From an uncultured Chloroflexota bacterium (GTDB lineage Bacteria > Chloroflexota > UBA11872 > UBA12225): a stretch of DNA of 32,605 bases. Under the pieces are notes generated by a model, which searched no databases, was not told the origin of the DNA, and saw only the letters and a list, made by a program, of their open reading frames with translations. How positions within the stretch are numbered: the first letter of the stretch is position 1; each line of letters begins with the position of its first letter. The position numbers were made by a program, and so were the translations under genes. The DNA is taken from assembly GCA_902805635.1 (NCBI GenBank), contig CADCTC010000149.1, positions 16,787-49,391 of the forward strand. Direction: 5' to 3'. This document shows, piece by piece, positions 30,400-32,605 of this stretch.

Positions 30400-31365
30400 A
30401 TGAAATTCAAGCTGGTCTTTCTTCCTCCCCAGGGTGACCGCTCGCGCGAGATGGCGGCGCAACTCGCGGACGAGGTGCCCGAAGCGAATGTCGTGGTCGC
30501 AGAGACCCAAGAGGACGCCAAGCGGGAGATTGTGGACGCGCAGGCGGCGTTCGGCACGCTGAAGCCGGACGTGCTGCGCGAGGCAAAGCAGCTGGCGTGG
30601 CTGCAGGCGCCGGCGGCGGCGCCCACGGCGGGGTACTACACGCCGGAGCTGATCGCGCACCCGGTGGTGGTGACCAACCTGCGGGGCATCTTCAACGACC
30701 GTATCCCTGCGCACATCATGGCGTACGTGCTGCACTTCGCGCGGGGCCTGCACATCTACGCGCCGCAGCAGCGAGAGGGAGTGTGGCGGCCGCACGGCGA
30801 AGAGAGCGTGGTGTACCTGCCGCGCGCCACGGCGCTGATTGTCGGCGTTGGGAACATCGGCGCGGAAACGGCGCGGCTGTGTGCGGCGTTTGGCATGCGC
30901 GTGATTGGGGTGGACGCGCGGCGCACGGATGCACCGGAGGGGGTAAGCGCGCTGCACCCAGCGGAGGCGCTGGACTCGCTGCTGCCCGAAGCGGACTTCG
31001 TTATCCTGACCATCCCGCACACGCCGAGCACGGAAGGGCTGTTCAATGCGGAGCGGTTCGCGCGAATGAAGCGGACGGCGTTCTTCGTGAACATCGGGCG
31101 CGGCATGACGACGAAGCTGGACGCGCTGAATGACGCGCTGCGCAGCGGCACGATCGCGGGGGCGGGGATAGACGTCTACGAGATCGAGCCGCTGCCGAAG
31201 GAGCATCCATTGTGGACGGCGCCCAATGCGATCCTGACGCCGCACGTGGCGGACCGTGGCCCCGACCTCGATCCGGCGCGAGTCGCGGTGATCACCGAGA
31301 ATGCGCGGCGCTTCGCGGCCGGGCAGCCGCTGATGAACGTGGTGGACAAGGCGAGCTGGTTCTAG
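30400..31365 (+). CDS. D-2-hydroxyacid dehydrogenase family protein
   Basis: A 321-residue NAD(P)-binding 2-hydroxyacid dehydrogenase. The cofactor motif GVGNIG (about 149-154) is followed by VDARR; the active-site Arg in NIGRGMTT, Glu in IDVYEIEPLP and His in LTPHVADRG form the usual R-E-H set. Reduces a 2-oxo acid such as glyoxylate, pyruvate or hydroxypyruvate, or works in reverse. The ATG at 30400 is the only good start. Divergent from the rhamnonate-dehydratase-like gene, so both may serve sugar-acid breakdown, which is inference. Confidence 0.9.
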   Translation: MKFKLVFLPPQGDRSREMAAQLADEVPEANVVVAETQEDAKREIVDAQAAFGTLKPDVLREAKQLAWLQAPAAAPTAGYYTPELIAHPVVVTNLRGIFNDRIPAHIMAYVLHFARGLHIYAPQQREGVWRPHGEESVVYLPRATALIVGVGNIGAETARLCAAFGMRVIGVDARRTDAPEGVSALHPAEALDSLLPEADFVILTIPHTPSTEGLFNAERFARMKRTAFFVNIGRGMTTKLDALNDALRSGTIAGAGIDVYEIEPLPKEHPLWTAPNAILTPHVADRGPDLDPARVAVITENARRFAAGQPLMNVVDKASWF

Positions 31366-31410
31366 AAGCCTGATCGGACGTGGCCGCCGGAGTGCATGAA
31401 GGCGGTCTCG

Positions 31411-32376
31411 TCACTGAGTGCCGGAGTCGGTGCTCCGGTCGAGGTCGAGTACAGGTTGACCTGACCCCAGCCCAATGTCTGACTCCTCAAGGCGGACGAT
31501 CCGATTCAACTGCCGGACTTTCCCGGCGGCATTCTCTACGGCCTGCACAATGAGCGTGGCGTAGGCGGCCAGCGTAGGGTCGCGCGCAACCGCTGGGGCA
31601 ATCGCCAGCAGCTCGGCGAAACCACCGATGGGCGCGAGCGCGTTGTTGACTTCGTGGGCGACGGTCCGCGCTACCCGCAGTGCGCCGTCAAGCCGTGCGC
31701 GCTCCCGCTCTCCTTCTGTGGCCCGGCGCTGCGCTTCTGCGAGGCGAGCGCGGTCGACCGCGGCGCCGGCCTGCTTGGCGAGTGCCTCCGCGAGCGCCAG
31801 GTCTTCCTTTCCGAAGAATCCCACCTCGCGATGGTCCACGTGGAGACTCCCGATGCGTTGAAGGGGGGTGTTGCCCGCCCCTGCCGGCCCTGCCGGCCCT
31901 GCATCGCCGGGCGGCGCGGCGGCCACGATGGGCACGGCCACGGACGAACGCATCCCCCGGCGCCGTAACTCTGCGTAGAGCGGCGACGCGTCAGGATCGA
32001 GCAGCCACAGGTCCTCGATGAGGCGTGCGGGGCCGCCGGCCCGTAGGGCGGCGGCCACGGAGCCGGGCGGGGGGTCCGGGTGATCCGCCGCTTCAAGCAC
32101 GCCGTTTGGCTGCATCCAGTAGGCGAGGTGGCGACCGACATCACCGGCGTCATAGACACGGATCGCGCCTTGGTGGCCTCCCAACAGTGTGACGGCGCCA
32201 CGCGTAAGGGCGCTGAGAGCAGTCTCGAGATCGCCCGCGGCTCCGACCTCCGCCACCACGGCAACCAGACCTTCTAATCGCTGAGTCTGGACGGCATCAC
32301 GGTCGGGAGCACTACGGGCACTCCCCTGCACACTGGCCGCCGGCTCCATCACGGAGTTGACCTCTTCAGCGTCCAA
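31411..32376 (-). CDS. GAF-domain sensor with HisKA-like helix pair but no ATPase domain
   Basis: A 321-residue protein. GAF domain at about 35-215 (LEGLVAVVAEVGAAGDLETA, SSVAVPIVAA, IGSLHVDHREVGFFGKEDLA), then a linker helix and a HisKA-like segment at about 225-300 with the H-box H241 (RVARTVAHEVNNALAPIGGF). The ATP-binding N, G1 and G2 boxes of histidine kinases are missing, and only 45 bases separate its stop from the neighbouring gene, so they are not just downstream. The GAF domain has a Pro/Ala/Gly-rich insertion (155-170). The TTG at 32376 is preferred since GGGGGAG lies 8 bases upstream; ATG at 32349 is an alternative. Confidence 0.82.
   Translation of the reverse strand: MDAEEVNSVMEPAASVQGSARSAPDRDAVQTQRLEGLVAVVAEVGAAGDLETALSALTRGAVTLLGGHQGAIRVYDAGDVGRHLAYWMQPNGVLEAADHPDPPPGSVAAALRAGGPARLIEDLWLLDPDASPLYAELRRRGMRSSVAVPIVAAAPPGDAGPAGPAGAGNTPLQRIGSLHVDHREVGFFGKEDLALAEALAKQAGAAVDRARLAEAQRRATEGERERARLDGALRVARTVAHEVNNALAPIGGFAELLAIAPAVARDPTLAAYATLIVQAVENAAGKVRQLNRIVRLEESDIGLGSGQPVLDLDRSTDSGTQ
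31421..31438. terminator. Short hairpin at the convergent dehydrogenase/GAF-sensor junction
   Basis: CCGGAG/CTCCGG pair around a 6-base loop, just inside the last codons of the GAF sensor gene and 56 bases after the dehydrogenase stop. It could stop transcription from the dehydrogenase, but has no T tract. Confidence 0.25.
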
Positions 32377-32549
32377 CTAATCTGCTCCCCCAAGGGTGAC
32401 GGCTAAAGATTCACCGTCGCAACACAGCACATGGAACGTTAGCGGAAGCGCGGCGTGCTTGTTACCGTTCAGACCTAACGGCGGCACACGCACTGCATTA
32501 AGTAGTAGTGGTCGAGCGGACCAAGCGATCTACCCCAAAGGAGGATCAA
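32377..32549. promoter_or_regulatory. Divergent intergenic region with a small inverted repeat
   Basis: This region separates the GAF sensor (minus) and the last gene (plus). CCGTT/AACGG pair across a 7-base gap at 32465-32481, a possible operator. No good sigma70 promoter with proper spacing can be picked out for either gene. Confidence 0.3.
32537..32544 (+). promoter_or_regulatory. Consensus ribosome binding site of the last gene
   Basis: AAAGGAGG, five bases before the ATG at 32550, matches the 3' end of 16S rRNA nearly perfectly. It is the strongest ribosome site in the window. Confidence 0.8.
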
Positions 32550-32605
32550 ATGAAGCGCAGACCAAGGCAGGCACGACTACGTGGCACGGTTGTAGGGTGC
32601 GGTCA
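32550..32605 (+). CDS. Unknown gene, first 18 codons only (runs off window)
   Basis: Starts MKRRPRQARLRGTVVGCG and continues beyond the window. The start is supported by the AAAGGAGG ribosome site five bases upstream. The N-terminus is Arg-rich and basic; whether it is a signal sequence or a DNA/RNA-binding end cannot be told from this. It is divergent from the GAF sensor. Confidence 0.6.
   Translation, partial: MKRRPRQARLRGTVVGCG

Noticed and set aside
32459..32487. TTGTTA as a -35 element for the last gene
   Set aside because: At 17 bases spacing the next hexamer is CGGCAC, nothing like a -10 box.
1..32605. rRNA or tRNA genes, transposases, phage genes, replication origins
   Set aside because: None recognised on reading both strands; a tRNA scan would be needed to exclude a divergent tRNA with certainty.

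Overview
The window is a GC-rich bacterial chromosome segment, densely packed with genes on both strands. GTG and TTG starts occur beside ATG starts. It has no rRNA, tRNA, transposase, phage or plasmid gene that I can see. The gene mix (enolase-superfamily sugar-acid dehydratases, several SDR oxidoreductases, a UbiD-type decarboxylase, a DedA protein, an ABC-2 exporter with two DUF990-like permeases, an AcuC-type deacetylase) and the interspersed repeats of the 'CCCTTCGACAAGCTCAGGG' kind suggest a heterotrophic member of Chloroflexota. That is an inference from gene content; no phylogenetic marker is present to settle it.

Layout. 1-3768: a cut-off SDR gene, then a divergent pair coupled by a 4-base overlap (a GT-C-type membrane protein and a galactonate-dehydratase-like enzyme). 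3769-4558: a GIY-YIG nuclease gene with repeat-rich DNA on both sides, the most unusual part of the window. 4559-7282: a divergent SDR / UbiD decarboxylase pair. 7283-7634: non-coding DNA with two very strong inverted repeats. 7635-11162: carbohydrate genes (GH4 glycosidase, SGNH esterase, ROK fructokinase). 11301-13065: DedA, a Zn-ribbon Nudix hydrolase and an orphan membrane protein. 13159-17202: a TIM-barrel sugar isomerase, a GmhB-like phosphatase, an AcuC-type deacetylase, a 62-residue membrane protein and an opine-type dehydrogenase. 17307-19963: a three-gene ABC-2 exporter. 20093-22996: truncated haemoglobin, FAD amine oxidase, a coiled-coil hypothetical protein and a UPF0114-like membrane protein. 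23032-26234: a minus-strand run (yeast-type cytosine deaminase, small membrane protein, SDR, methylmalonate-semialdehyde dehydrogenase). 26577-32605: an MFS exporter, gamma-glutamylcyclotransferase, GNAT acetyltransferase, rhamnonate-dehydratase-like enzyme, D-2-hydroxyacid dehydrogenase, a GAF sensor lacking its ATPase domain, and the first codons of a further gene.

How they fit together. Much of the window looks like small, loosely linked catabolic modules for sugars and sugar acids: two acid-sugar dehydratases, several dehydrogenases, a glycosidase, a deacylating esterase, a fructokinase and a sugar isomerase. Methylmalonate-semialdehyde dehydrogenase and an SDR are translationally coupled.

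The points most worth a second look are: the GIY-YIG gene, with a six-copy 21-nt repeat array upstream that is interrupted by a dispersed palindromic repeat; a dispersed repeat translated in frame as an N-terminal insert in MmsA; an apparent Glu-to-Ala change in the UbiD signature; apparent loss of two zinc ligands in the GmhB-like phosphatase; and a GAF/HisKA protein with no ATPase domain.
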